64,000 bases of DNA from the NCBI GenBank assembly GCA_031216445.1, contig CM062202.1:598001-662000 (forward strand), read 5' to 3'. Each line of letters opens with the position of its first letter. The first letter of the stretch is position 1. A model generated the notes under the pieces. That model was given only the letters and a program-made list of their open reading frames with translations. It was not told the origin of the DNA and searched no databases. The DNA comes from Lateolabrax maculatus (Eukaryota; Chordata; Actinopteri; Acropomatiformes; Lateolabracidae). Both the position numbers and the translations under genes were made by a program. Below, one piece after another: positions 1 to 10,356 of the stretch.

Positions 1-734
1 GCCACAGCCATTATTTTATAGTAGTATTGCAGCAGTAATGCTAAAGCTGTACAACTGTTGAGAGAAATGAGCTGAGTGTGTTTAATAGCAGAAGGTAAAT
101 CAAAAGCACTTTGAAAATCAGATAATAGCATGTTTAACACATTTTACTAAGACAGTGAGTGTTGAATTGGCAACCAAAGTAAATAAATTATAATTACTAC
201 CATTTGTCTTGACCTTAATTGGAACTTAATAATTTCAAAACATGCAACATCCCAACTGCAATAGGTCAAGACAGAGGTCAGATCTCTTTTATTTTTTATG
301 CATGTCAGGCAGAAGCACAGGTGAAGACAGGTACTGCTGAACACATATGTACCTGAGTATCTAAAAGGCGATGACAGAGTGCCCTTTTTGGAATTATAGT
401 TAGGTTGCATTATCTTAAGATAAATAATTATAGATATATGATATGAACACACTCCATATACGAGTGAGTATGCCTTCTTTATCGACTGAGTATACAGATA
501 AGTGTACACTTATAATTACTGAAAATTGTGTTGTGAATTTTTCTGACAACATATTTAATCTGTCATTATTTCCTACTGACTTTAATAGTGGCCTGTACAA
601 ACCTACACTTAATATTTTTCTTTTTGCTCCTTTAACCTCTTTTCACATTCATTTTCCCACTTGTTCAGCTGTTTATTTTTGCAAAAACCACCAAGGTTGT
701 AAAGACATCTGAGGCAAATTTGTAGTTTGTGATT
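1..734. other. AT-rich non-coding DNA
   Basis: No gene could be supported here. Short open frames on both strands have no recognisable motifs and overlap each other. The stretch is AT-rich and resembles the spacer DNA between the olfactory receptor genes further right. Confidence 0.5.
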
Positions 735-737
735 TCT

Positions 738-768
738 GGCACTATAAATAAAATTGACTCGACACTCC
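738..768 (+). repeat. LINE-type 3' tail remnant
   Basis: A short stretch with a GCACTATAAATAAAATTGAC-like end matches the 3' tails of the L2-type LINE copies elsewhere in this window, which end in ACAAATAAAATTGACTTGAC. It is probably the very end of an old LINE or SINE copy. Confidence 0.4.
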
Positions 769-797
769 AGCTCTGCCAAATGTTTATAATTTTATTT

Positions 798-1345
798 TCA
801 GTAACATAAAGGGCGTAGCGGGGAACCAGACGAAACTGCAAGCTCGTGTTTTATTTGCTCTGGCAGATAATGTGGCGAGCCAATCGCAACATTGGAGAGG
901 CGTGTCAGCCAAGACAGCCCAACAATGTCCGGAGCCGTCAGCATCTCAGGGTTTATCTCATCCACACCTAGCGCCTTGTCACTGAGGAGCATCTTATCTA
1001 TCAAAGGACAAAAGGGACTGGAGCACACCCATTGATTCACAGACTTTAAGTGTGCAAACAGAGCTCCAGCTCCACAAAGAAGGTTTGAAACATGGCCCAA
1101 ACAGATTAGATCTCCCCAACCTCCCAGGAGGTTGTCAGCCAAACATTTCCAGTTCACCCTCACTACATGTTTGGGTATACTACCACTGGACAGGTAGTCT
1201 CCCTGTGACAGTGATCAATTGACAGCTCTGTTCCTCTCTTCGCCTCAGTGTCCAAGACAGCCACCAGCTGCTTGCATACAAGCTCCCCTACCAGGTCTGG
1301 CTGCAGGAGGGGGCCCCGGTTTCCTTATTCCAAACATGATAAATC
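798..1345 (-). mobile_element. non-LTR retrotransposon fragment
   Basis: The minus strand encodes a 121-residue open frame with the segment KALGVDEINPEML followed by GLSWLTRLSNVA. This resembles the start of the reverse-transcriptase domain in a LINE family common in fish (usual form GVDEIRPEMLKAL, then GLSWLTRLFNVAW). The upstream minus-strand sequence to about 1345 (PGPPPAARPG) looks like the linker before that domain. The catalytic RT core is missing, so this is a dead fragment. Family assignment is from remembered motifs only. Confidence 0.6.
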
Positions 1346-2529
1346 GAATACTGAACATTGAACAAGTATTGTTCCGCAACTGCAAATTATGTTGGAAATG
1401 ATCATGCATGCTGTGGCAAATCACACTACAATTAACTTTTATTCTTAAATGCACAATAATTCATCCAAATATTAAGAGCAGACCCGCCACCAAAATTCAA
1501 ACAGCAATACTGGAGTCTGCTGTCACTCTTAAATTGATTACTTAACTAAAGTTATAGGGCTATATCAGAACTCCCTCAAAGTGAAAACATGGACTGAGTG
1601 ACACACTCTGGTTTCTAGTACTCATTATATTTATTTCTCAATAAACTTGCTTTTTAAAATGATTTCATCCTATAAAATACTAATATAAATCAAATAAAGG
1701 CCTAAGGCCTATGGTTACTGTATCATAACTCCAGCTGCAGTTTCTGTGCCACAGGACATAAATCTAAATGTACAGCTCTGTGAGGACACGTGCTGTGACT
1801 ATTGGCACTGATCCAACTTAAAGACGTTGTTACTTTTAGCTGATTGACACTGATGAGATAATGTTTCGGTTGTGACAATTTCTTAGTCAATGTGTTTCAC
1901 ATACTGTTTAGTCATTACAAGTAAGAAAAGACAAGATCTTTATTGAGCCTAGAAGGATAATTCAAATGTTACAATAGCACAAGAAACAGGCTGAAGAGGT
2001 AGGAAGCGTACCAAGAAATATTTTAACCGAAACAAACAAATGAATAAATAATATTTAAAAAATCTAGTATAAAGCATTACATAAATTATATTACCCGTGG
2101 CCATATACATGATTTTTACAATTTGAAAATATCTGTGGCATTAATCCGTTAACAGTAGCATCCCATTAAGAGTCATACTCATGTAAAGACATAGGTATCA
2201 ATCATTGACATAATATACATAATTTGATTAAATATAAATACATAGTTATAATGGTAAATTTGATTTCTCATTTTATATTGAATACATTCAGCTCATTTCT
2301 CAATCTGACACCAATTCTGGTGCAGAATACCATTTCTACCATGTCGTACAGCTTTATCATTAGTATTGTGGTTTTATGTCCCTCTATTAACAAAAGCAAA
2401 ACAGGTTGAAAAGTTGAGTTAAATTACTTTATTTTTCGCATTATAACGAAATGCATTTTTTTACATTTGAATACTTAAAAGGTCTGATTAAATTAAAGCT
2501 AATAAGTAAATCTGTTAGAGGACTTAATA
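1346..2529. other. intergenic DNA, no gene seen
   Basis: AT-rich spacer downstream (3') of the first OR gene, which is on the minus strand. I see no protein motif, RNA gene or clear repeat. A related stretch (GTCATTACAAGTAAGAAAAG, near 1913) recurs near 5858 downstream of the second OR gene, so it is probably part of the old OR duplication unit. Confidence 0.5.
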
Positions 2530-3453
2530 TTAATAGCCTGAGATCAGACTTTTACCTATGACACGGATTTTGGACAGTTTCAGGCCATACATTACAGGAT
2601 TGAAGAGGGGCGGGCATGTAAGGAAGTATAACGACAAAATAATTCGCATCATATTGGGCACACTCTTCATATTAAATCTGCTCTGTATTAATTCAAAGCT
2701 AGCCCCAACAGAAAAGTTCAGGAGGGAGGCGAGGTGAGGTGTGCAGGTGCTCACAGCTTTTTGTCTCGTCTGTTTGGAACCAGAGAAACAAACTAGGAGA
2801 ATCTTCATGTAAGTGTAAAGGATAAAAATTAAAGCACCAAAGATTGTGCCAAAAGATGCAATGAGTCCATATATGTTAACTACATGGGCATCTGAGCAGG
2901 CCAGCTTTACAACAGAGTGGCTATCACAGTAAACTTTATGAATGGTGTTCCCACACAGCTGTGAATGGGAATTCAAATATATTATGAGAATACATGCAAG
3001 CAAAGGATATAACCATGTTACAGCAATGAGCATGGCAATCTTGTTAGATGTCATACGTGTGTTATATTGTAGAGGACAGCAGATAGCGAGGTATCTGTCA
3101 TAAGACATGACGGCTAAGTTTAAATATTCAACAGCTCCATAAGTGTGTACACAATAAATCTGCAGGAAACAAAAGGGAGCAGAAACAGTGTGAATGTCAG
3201 AGAGGATCTGAAGCAGAAGGAATGGAAACAACGCTGTACTACCATACAGCTCATTCACAAACAGACTGCACAGAAACAGGTACATAGGTTCATGTAAGCT
3301 TCTGTTCATGCAGATAACCACTATGAGCAAAACATTTACACTGACAATAAAAATATATAAAGACATGACAATCATAAAATATAAGTACTTAAGAGTTCCG
3401 GTGTCAAAGTAGGCAGCAAGTGTGAAATATGAAACCTGTGTAGAGTTGATCAT
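2530..3453 (-). CDS. olfactory receptor, teleost type (OR1, subgroup A)
   Basis: This single-exon gene encodes 307 residues, a normal length for an odorant-binding G-protein-coupled receptor of the ciliary membrane of olfactory neurons. Seven hydrophobic segments are visible. OR hallmarks are an N-terminal glycosylation site (NST, residues 3-5), LHEPMY at 53-58 after TM1, Cys95 at the top of TM3, MSYDRYLAIC at 116-125, KAVSTCTPHL at 232-241 and NPVMYG at 285-290 in TM7. The start is the Met of MINSTQ, as in its neighbours. It differs from most paralogues in having CPPLF instead of CQPLF before TM7 and TAL instead of TGL after TM2. The ligand is unknown. A delta-type teleost OR is likely but not proven here. 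Confidence 0.95.
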   Translation of the reverse strand: MINSTQVSYFTLAAYFDTGTLKYLYFMIVMSLYIFIVSVNVLLIVVICMNRSLHEPMYLFLCSLFVNELYGSTALFPFLLLQILSDIHTVSAPFCFLQIYCVHTYGAVEYLNLAVMSYDRYLAICCPLQYNTRMTSNKIAMLIAVTWLYPLLACILIIYLNSHSQLCGNTIHKVYCDSHSVVKLACSDAHVVNIYGLIASFGTIFGALIFILYTYMKILLVCFSGSKQTRQKAVSTCTPHLASLLNFSVGASFELIQSRFNMKSVPNMMRIILSLYFLTCPPLFNPVMYGLKLSKIRVIGKSLISGY

Positions 3454-3752
3454 GATGCCTGTTTAGGTTCACAACAACTCTACTGTGCACACCAGCAATA
3501 ATGATATTAACTTTTGTTATAGATTTGTAAAAATTTAACTAGCTTTAACTTTGACTTATTTGGCACAATTTCCAACTTCAACATAAAGCACAAATGAACA
3601 GAAGTCAGTGTAGTAACGCTAAACAGATTCAATATCATAGAAATTGTAAAAAAAATAGTAGAAATCACTAAATGGACCATTTTCTTTTCAAAGTCACAAT
3701 AAAGCTTTGGTTAACGATTACCAAACAAAGTCTGCGACATTGGTGAGCATTC

Positions 3753-3872
3753 ACCTGTTGTCCTGCTGTAGTCATAGTGTGATTCCCTCCTAACTGAGCT
3801 GAAACCCTGCTTCGACTTCCTTTAAAACTTTTAAAGACGGAGGACACCCACAGCAGCAGTGTGACCTCATTA
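3753..3872 (-). promoter_or_regulatory. putative OR1 promoter and noncoding first exon
   Basis: Read on the minus strand, this block has TAATGAGGTCAC (3861-3872, a homeodomain-type TAATGA core), then TATA-like CTTTAAAAG (3828-3836) and TTTTAAAGGA (3817-3826), then TCAGCTCAGTTAGGAGGGA (about 3783-3801). It ends in ACAACAG followed by GTGAATG, a good splice donor with the exon end at 3755. The same order occurs upstream of OR2. Known OR genes often have homeodomain sites and a noncoding 5' exon spliced to the coding exon. A possible acceptor, CCTAAACAG, lies just before the OR1 start codon. The function is inferred from this conservation. Confidence 0.55.
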
Positions 3873-4316
3873 TGAAAACTTCCAATGATTGATACTGATG
3901 TTTAATTAATGTCAGCAAAAAAGAAAACTTTCTAGCCTGCTGTGGGTAATGTGTAAAAAGACAGTTGTCATCAGGACAGACATGGTCTATAGTATTAGGC
4001 TTAATAGATTATTTGAGAGAGAGACTGACCTGCTGGACAAAGAATGACAACACGTACACGTTCAAAAATAAGCAGCTAACTGAAAGTTAAGGCGAAAAGA
4101 TGAGTTTTAATTTTAAGTTTGGATTTAAAGGCCTCAACAGCTTGTTGGATGTCATTTCAGGGGACAGGGGCATAATAGGGAAAGGCCCTTCTTTTTGACT
4201 CTGGGGCCTTCCCCACCAGAGAGGTGATGTTCCACATCCCTAGACCCACACTGCGATGCCATGGGTCAGCGTGCCGAGGACCCCACCTTTGCACTCTTTT
4301 AGGCCACCACTGCCTA

Positions 4317-4345
4317 TTATCTAATAATAATAATAATAATAATCT
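4317..4345. repeat. (AAT)n microsatellite
   Basis: A run of TAATAATAATAATAATAAT repeats, followed by more imperfect AT-rich triplets to about 4380. Confidence 0.85.
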
Positions 4346-4359
4346 AATAATAATAGTAA

Positions 4360-4560
4360 TTATTACTATTAATATATTTTATTTATATTCCCCCAAATCA
4401 CAATTTGCCCCGGGGGCTTTACAATCTGTACATCGATAACCCCCTCTGTCCTTAGAGAAAAAATGGAAGACACCTCGGGAAAAGAAACAGGGGAAGGATA
4501 CCTCTCCCAGGATGGACAGACAGGAAATAGATGTCAGGTAGACAGGTATGAAGGGGTGAG
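4360..4560. repeat. dispersed fish repeat, unclassified
   Basis: The sequence around TTCCCCCAAATCACAATTTG, then GGGGGCTTTACAATCTGTAC, and the later 'ACCTCGGGAAAAGAAACAGG' stretch resembles a short interspersed sequence found many times in fish genomes. I recognise the general pattern but cannot name the family with confidence. No open frame of interest lies inside. Confidence 0.45.
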
Positions 4561-6000
4561 CCATAAGTTATAAGAATAGGGAGCAAAAAGAAATGCTAAA
4601 ATTGGTGTAATATGATGAAATGTTCTGGTTTTAGTTAAGACTCCAGATTTCTATTTAAAATCGAAAAAGATGAAAGCCTTGGCAAAAGTCAATTCAGCCT
4701 GGACGTAAAGAGCGAATACGGAGGCTGAGAAGGTCAGAAGGGCGGGGTGAACATCTGGTAGTGAGAGCTGGTTCCAGGTTCCGCCAGACTTTGGTTAACA
4801 TCGTAACGTGGGAATGGGAGGTAGAAGGACAGTGGAGGCCAGTGACTAGTTTTATGAAGAAGTTGATTCCTGCTAAGTAGTTCTGGATGGTGGAAGACCA
4901 GATTTTGGGTGGAATGAGCATGCGTGATAAAAACTGTAGATGGGCCTGATGTCTAGCGAGGGAAATGATGGCTGGTTCGGTGTGATATGCTTTGAAACGA
5001 TTCCAGCCAGTTAGGTGGGCTCTTTGTGAAGCGTTTGAGAGGTTTCCCGACTATGGAGAAAGTTGGATGTTGTGAGTGAAATCAGTGGGACTGGTCTGGG
5101 ATGAAAATCAGATTCTGGATTGTCAGTATTTCTGGAAAGAGATACGAGAAAATGAATCTGCGATACCGTTGTGAAGGAAATCTTAGAGCTGGTTCATCCT
5201 GAACCTGAGTTAATTCATTAAAAAACCTAAGTACAAGTAAATATACAGATACTCAAAAAGTACACCAAAAAAACTCCTTTGTTACAGTAACAAGAGTAAA
5301 TGTAATCCATTAGTTCCTCCTCTGGGACAAGGTGCTTGAGTTTGGTCTCACAAGAGGCATAGGCATGGGAGCAACGTCCACGATAATCTGGAATATGGGG
5401 ACTAACAATTTAAAGAGGAAATAAAACCCAAGGCTTGTGAACAAGTGAGGATGAAGTGACACTGGAAAGTTATGGTGTGACCTGTCATGGATAAGGAAAG
5501 GTTTCTTCCTGCCAAACCTCTCATTCTGCCATACGAAGTTTAGATGGTGCCACGATCAGGTGTTGGCCCATGAGAAAAGTTGAAACAAAAGATCATTGTG
5601 TTTGTCAAAACTAGATGAAATGTGCTACCTCAGATGTGGTGGTGTGTTTAGTAATTATTATAATAGCAATCATTTTGTTATGGTGTGATGGTGTTTTTCT
5701 TCTTCATATGCTATACCCTGTGGTTTGGGTGTTTAGTATTTAGATTTGACCCCTACCTCAACCCGTAGCATCAATACTCTGGTCTGTAATTATGATTCAC
5801 TTTAGGATTGTCACACTAGGACTATCTTGGTCAAATATGTTGCACATGCTGTTTGGTCATTACAAATAAGAAATGACAAGATCTTTATTCTAGATATTCA
5901 AGCTATGTACACTGCATACATTATAATGGCTTACATCATAAACATGGTTGTTTATTAATGCAAATTTCTCTTTGCAGAAAAAAACAGTCTAGTCATGCAT
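4561..6000. other. intergenic DNA, decayed
   Basis: No supportable gene. Short open frames (for example minus strand 4694-4921) have no motifs I recognise. The region between 4680 and 5200 has a higher GC content than the neighbouring spacer and may be an old repeat copy, but I could not identify it. Confidence 0.4.
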
Positions 6001-6003
6001 ATC

Positions 6004-6675
6004 TGAAGCTCCCAGTCTGGGTTCTGGAGGCAGACCCCCTCTCCTCATTTAAGAGTCTGCTTCAAACGTTCCTCTTTGATAAAGCTTATAGTTAGGGCTG
6101 GCTCAGGTGAGTCCTGAACCATCCCTTAGTTATGCTGCTATAGGCTTAGACTGCTGGGGGATTTCCCATGATGCACTGAGCTCCTCTCTCCTCTCTTATC
6201 CCATTACTGCATGTTACTAACTCCACCTCTTCCTGTAGTTTGGAGCTTTCTCTCTTCCTGCAGGTGTTTGTGCCTCTGGAGCTGTAGAGTCTGGATCTGT
6301 GACTGCAGGCCGTCTACTGCCCCCATGTTCCTGCTCCACACTCACTGCTGCAGTTGTTATTATTATTAGTCTGATTATTATGTTGTCTGTCCTCCCCCTC
6401 TCTCTCCCCTCTCCCCCTCTCTCCTCCCCTTTCAACCCGACTGGGTGGAGGCAGATGTCCTCCACCCAGAGCCTGGTTCTGCTGCAGGTTTCTACCTGTT
6501 AAAGGGAGTTTTTCCTTCCACTGTCACCAAGTGCTGCTCATGTTGGGAACTGTTGGGTCTGTAATAATATTTAAAGAGTCGGTCTGGACCTGCTCTGTGT
6601 GGAAAGCGTCTTGAGAGAACTTCTGCTATGATTTGTGCTATACAAATAAAATTGACTTGACTTGACTTGAAGGCC
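6004..6675 (+). mobile_element. L2/Maui-like LINE, 3' end
   Basis: This is a 5'-truncated LINE copy. It starts in the last codons of the polymerase frame (sense reading ends SFKSLLQTFLFDKAYS, stop near 6093) and runs through the 3' untranslated region to the tail AAATAAAATTGACTTGACTT. The same 3' region recurs at 9017, 12140, 34483, 46690, 54240 and 60491, so one LINE family has seeded this locus repeatedly. Family assignment (L2 clade, Maui-like) rests on the polymerase motifs in the longer copies. Confidence 0.8.
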
Positions 6676-7021
6676 TTGTAGTATACTGACTAACTGTCTA
6701 AGTTAAAAAAGACGAGATATGTATTGTCATTTATGTAACATACTGTAATGTAATAAAATATAAATATAGATATATTTAAAGGTGTAATTGTAAAATTGAT
6801 TTCCTGTCTGCTAGTAATCTTACATGACATGGTTCACACTACTATTTTTACAACTGTTGTACAGCTTTTTAGGGGTATTGTGGACATTTCATTCCTGTAT
6901 TCACAGAGGAAAAACAGGTCGTTGGGTTAATGTACTTTATTTGTCACATTCTCAAACAGGGCACAGTTATACATTAAAATATTTTGAAGGCCTGCTTAAA
7001 GTAACTTCAGAAAACTGAATA

Positions 7022-7951
7022 TTAATAGTCTGCATTTGATATCAGCCTTTTACATATGATACGGATTTTGGACATTTTCAGTCCATACATTACAGGGTTG
7101 AAAAGGGGTTGGCATGTAAGAAAGTATAATGATAAAAAAATGCGCAACATGTTGGGTACACTCTTCATATTAAATCTGCTCTGTAATATTTCAAAACAAG
7201 CCCCAACAGAAAAGTTCAGGAGGGAGGCGAGGTGAGGTGTGCAGGTGCTCACAGCTTTTTGTCTCGTCTGTTTGGAACCAGAGAAACAAACTAGGAGAAT
7301 CTTCATGTAACTGTAAAGGATTAAAAGTAAAGCACCAAAGATTGTGCCAAAAGTGGCAATGAGCCCATATATGTTAATTCCCTTGGTGTCAGAGCAGGCC
7401 AGCTTGACAACAGAGTGGGTATCACAGTACACTTTGTAAATGATGTTCCCACACAGCTGCAAAGGAGAACTCAAAGATAACAAAACAACCATTGCAAAAC
7501 AAGGATATAACCATGTTACAGCAATGAGCATGGCAATCTTGTTAGATGTCATACGTGTGTTATATTGTAGAGGACAGCAGATAGCGAGGTATCTGTCATA
7601 AGACATGACGGCTATGTTTAAATATTCAACAGCTCCATAAGAGTGCACACAGAAAATCTGCAGGTAACAAAAGGGAGCAGAAACAGTGTGAATGTCAGAG
7701 AGGATCTGAAGCAGAAGGAATGGAAACAACCCTGTACTACCATACAGCTCATTCACAAACAGGCTGCACAGAAACAGGTACATAGGTTCATGTAAGCTTC
7801 TGTTCATGCAGATAACCACTATGAGCAAAACATTGGTACAAATAATGAAAATATATAAAGACATAATAACCATGAAAAGTAAGTATTTAAACAGCCCTGT
7901 GTCAAAATATGCAGCAAGTGTGAAATATGAAACCTGTGTAGAGTTTATCAT
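7022..7951 (-). CDS. olfactory receptor, teleost type (OR2, subgroup A)
   Basis: An intact single-exon receptor of 309 residues. I start it at the ATG at 7951 (MINSTQVSYF), matching its neighbours; the open frame continues upstream only through a GTG codon. It has the same seven-helix layout and motifs as OR1: NST glycosylation site, LHEPMY, MSYDRYLAIC, KAVSTCTPHL, NPVMYG. It is most like OR1 in TM5 and the C-tail (KISKIRxICK-type end), and differs mainly in TM4 (CFAMVVLLSL) and in extracellular loop 2 (SSPLQLCGN), the regions expected to shape odorant binding. It lies about 3.6 kb upstream of OR1 in the same orientation with its own upstream module, so it is probably expressed independently. 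Confidence 0.95.
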   Translation of the reverse strand: MINSTQVSYFTLAAYFDTGLFKYLLFMVIMSLYIFIICTNVLLIVVICMNRSLHEPMYLFLCSLFVNELYGSTGLFPFLLLQILSDIHTVSAPFCYLQIFCVHSYGAVEYLNIAVMSYDRYLAICCPLQYNTRMTSNKIAMLIAVTWLYPCFAMVVLLSLSSPLQLCGNIIYKVYCDTHSVVKLACSDTKGINIYGLIATFGTIFGALLLILYSYMKILLVCFSGSKQTRQKAVSTCTPHLASLLNFSVGACFEILQSRFNMKSVPNMLRIFLSLYFLTCQPLFNPVMYGLKMSKIRIICKRLISNADY

Positions 7952-8254
7952 GATCCTCACTTTGGGTCATAACAACTCTACTGTGCACACAAACAAATAA
8001 TTGTTACATTTTGTTATAGATTTGTAAAAATTGAACTAGTTTAAACTTAGACTGGGTTGGCACAATGTGCAACTGAAACAACAAGCACACATGAACATAA
8101 GTCGCTGTAGTAATACTGAACAGATTCATTATCTTGAAAACAGTTTTAACAAACACCCCCAAATGTACCATTTCCTTTTCAAAGTCGATATAAGGCTTCA
8201 GTTAGAGAACTTACTAATAAAACATGTGTGACATTGTGTGAATTTGAGCATTCA

Positions 8255-8370
8255 CCTGTTGTCCTGCTTTAGTCATACTGAGTCCCTCCTAACTGAGCTG
8301 AAACTCTGCTTTGACTTCTTTTAAACTTTGCATGAGAGGAGACACCCACAGCAGCAGCGTGACCTCATTA
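8255..8370 (-). promoter_or_regulatory. putative OR2 promoter and noncoding first exon
   Basis: On the minus strand: TAATGAGGTCAC (8359-8370), GTTTAAAAGAAG (8315-8326), CAGCTCAGTTAGGAGGGA, then ACAACAG with a GTGAATG splice donor (exon end at 8256). The elements keep the same order and nearly the same spacing as upstream of OR1, including the CAGCAGCAG-rich stretch between the homeodomain-type site and the TATA-like box. Flanking DNA is more diverged, which suggests the module is under constraint. Inference only. Confidence 0.55.
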
Positions 8371-8699
8371 GGAAAGGTCGCAATGATTGATACTGATGTT
8401 TAACTCATGTCATCAAAAAAGAAAACTTTCTACAACTCGTGCTGTTTGCATTTTTTCAAGACAGTTTGGAAAGAATAAAGATAGAGATGTGAATGGTTTT
8501 CATTATTCCAGCCTCCTTTTATACCTGCTCATCATGTTCAGGCTTTTTATGGGCCCCACATTAGCTCTTGAAATGGGCCCCCAAGATGCTTAAGGCCACC
8601 ACTGGGTCTAATTTTAGTAGAATGAGGTGCAACTGAACCCAGGAAGGTAGAAAGGGCTGAGCTTAACTCACTAGAAAAAATTGCAACAGGCTCTGAGGG

Positions 8700-9010
8700 A
8701 GCCAGGGCTGCAGGCCGACGCTCACCAAGTTCAGTTAAAGTTGCACGGCCATTATGGCGAGTGGTTAAAAGCTTTACAAGGACAGGCTAGTGTCCTTCAA
8801 ATGTAATTAGTAAGTGGTCTGACACTTTGGATGAGACAGAAGAGGTGGTCAGGGCCGACACCTTTAACGCACGGGAGAGACTAAAGTCCACGGTGTTACC
8901 GCTGCACTGAGGAGGTTCATGTACAATCTGAGTGAAACCCAAAGTATCAACAAGTGCTGAAAAGGCTTTACTTAGAGGGTCGGAGGCCTTAGGTAGGAAA
9001 ACACTTTCGG
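8700..9010 (-). mobile_element. LINE endonuclease-domain fragment
   Basis: The minus strand can be read as a decayed endonuclease C-terminus of an L2/CR1-type LINE: ASDPLSKAFSALVDTLGF, then a THxSG-like PPQCSGNTVDF segment, and VSDHLLITFEG near 8800. These match the DPLSxxFLSLLDSLGF and VSDHxLVTF blocks of such endonucleases. It is flanked at 9017 by an L2 tail in the opposite orientation, so the two belong to different insertions or to a rearranged copy. Confidence 0.55.
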
Positions 9011-9016
9011 ACCATC

Positions 9017-9187
9017 TCTCCTGTTAAAGGGAGTTTTTCCTTCCACTGTCACCAAGTGCTGCTCATGGTGGAACTGTTGGGTCTGTAAATAATATTTAAA
9101 GAGTCGGTCTGGACCTGCTCTGTGTGGAAAGAGTCCTGAGAGAACTTCTTATAATTTGGCGCTGTAGAAATAAAATTGACTTGACTT
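9017..9187 (+). mobile_element. L2/Maui-like LINE 3' tail
   Basis: A heavily 5'-truncated copy containing only the 3' untranslated tail, from CTGTTAAAGGGAGTTTTTCC to AAATAAAATTGACTTGACTT. It aligns by eye with 6495-6675. Confidence 0.8.
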
Positions 9188-9189
9188 TT

Positions 9190-10356
9190 TTGCTTTTAGT
9201 CCTGGAAATTCTTGTTTTCTACAAGTGTCATTATACAGGATGTTTAAATGCTACTTGTTTGTATTTCACAATGACCCGCCTCAGATGTTCAGTGACCTAC
9301 AGAGATCTTGTTGTACAACTACTGGTCAAATGTGCCACATGTCAAACTTACAGACTCCTCAGCTGTTGGTTTTACCAGACCGGACAGCTCAGACTGAATC
9401 GTTCATGTTTTCACTAGTGGAGAATATGGGTGTACTTATCATTGCTGTGTGTGTAAAAGCTTTTCAGAAACCGCCTCAAGAATTAGAGAACAATGCAGTA
9501 ATGACCTGTAACAGAAGGACCTGGTGTATGTGATCTTTCATGTTTACAAGCCTTCTTCTTTAGTTTCTGAATTCCCCCTACACCACAGGACACATTTAGA
9601 TTTATTTATTTGACATTTGACCTTTCAGGGTCAAAAATAAATAAATACAATATAAAATAATGAAATACAAATTTAATGACTAAAATCCTGTCTTAAAAGC
9701 ATCACCACCTGTGCATCTGTGTGAGAGCTATGAAATATCTTTGTCCCCACTCATCAGCCATTGAACAACCTAAAGAAAGCCATCTGTCAGGAGCTGCAGC
9801 CCATAGCTATCAAATGACAGATAATGTGGCGTTAGAGGAGAGAACCTGTCCTCAGAAACACTTCACCTCACGAAGGTTAATTTGTTCACATCTTCTTTTT
9901 TGTACCCACTGTTGTAGTTGTACCCAAAAGGCCTAGAAGAAAGAAATGAAACCTTAAGGCATTATTGAACTGTTTATTAAGTAGAACCAGTTTCTTTCAA
10001 AGCAAATAAAGAATCATGCAAACAACTGTGTTTGACAAATGTGCCTCCTAATGATTATAATGGTTTTGTTTTCCCCTCTTCTATTAAATATATTTACAAG
10101 TCATTTCTCAATCTGACATGTGATGCAAGCTGTATTCCAAAACTGATGTAAATCATGAATATTACTACTGCTAATGTTATGTCAAAATTAAATGTTCCCT
10201 GGCTTTACAGAAACAAAAAGATAAAAAAGTACACAAGTCATTTTATATTACTCTCCATCCTATGTCAAAAATGCACAGTTAGTGTTTATAAAGGACAACA
10301 CATTCAAATCAAATCAGCAAATTTCTGTGATGATGACCGCTGTTAGTGGCCTACAT
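9190..10356. other. intergenic DNA, no gene seen
   Basis: Overlapping open frames at 9124-9533 (plus) have no recognisable domain. The rest is AT-rich spacer downstream of OR3. No RNA gene or clear repeat family was recognised. Confidence 0.45.

Noticed and set aside
6217..6502. Short frames on both strands within the 6-kb repeat, also seen at 34.7, 53.9 and 60.7 kb
   Set aside because: They recur in every copy of the L2 3' untranslated region and shift between copies; not conserved as protein.
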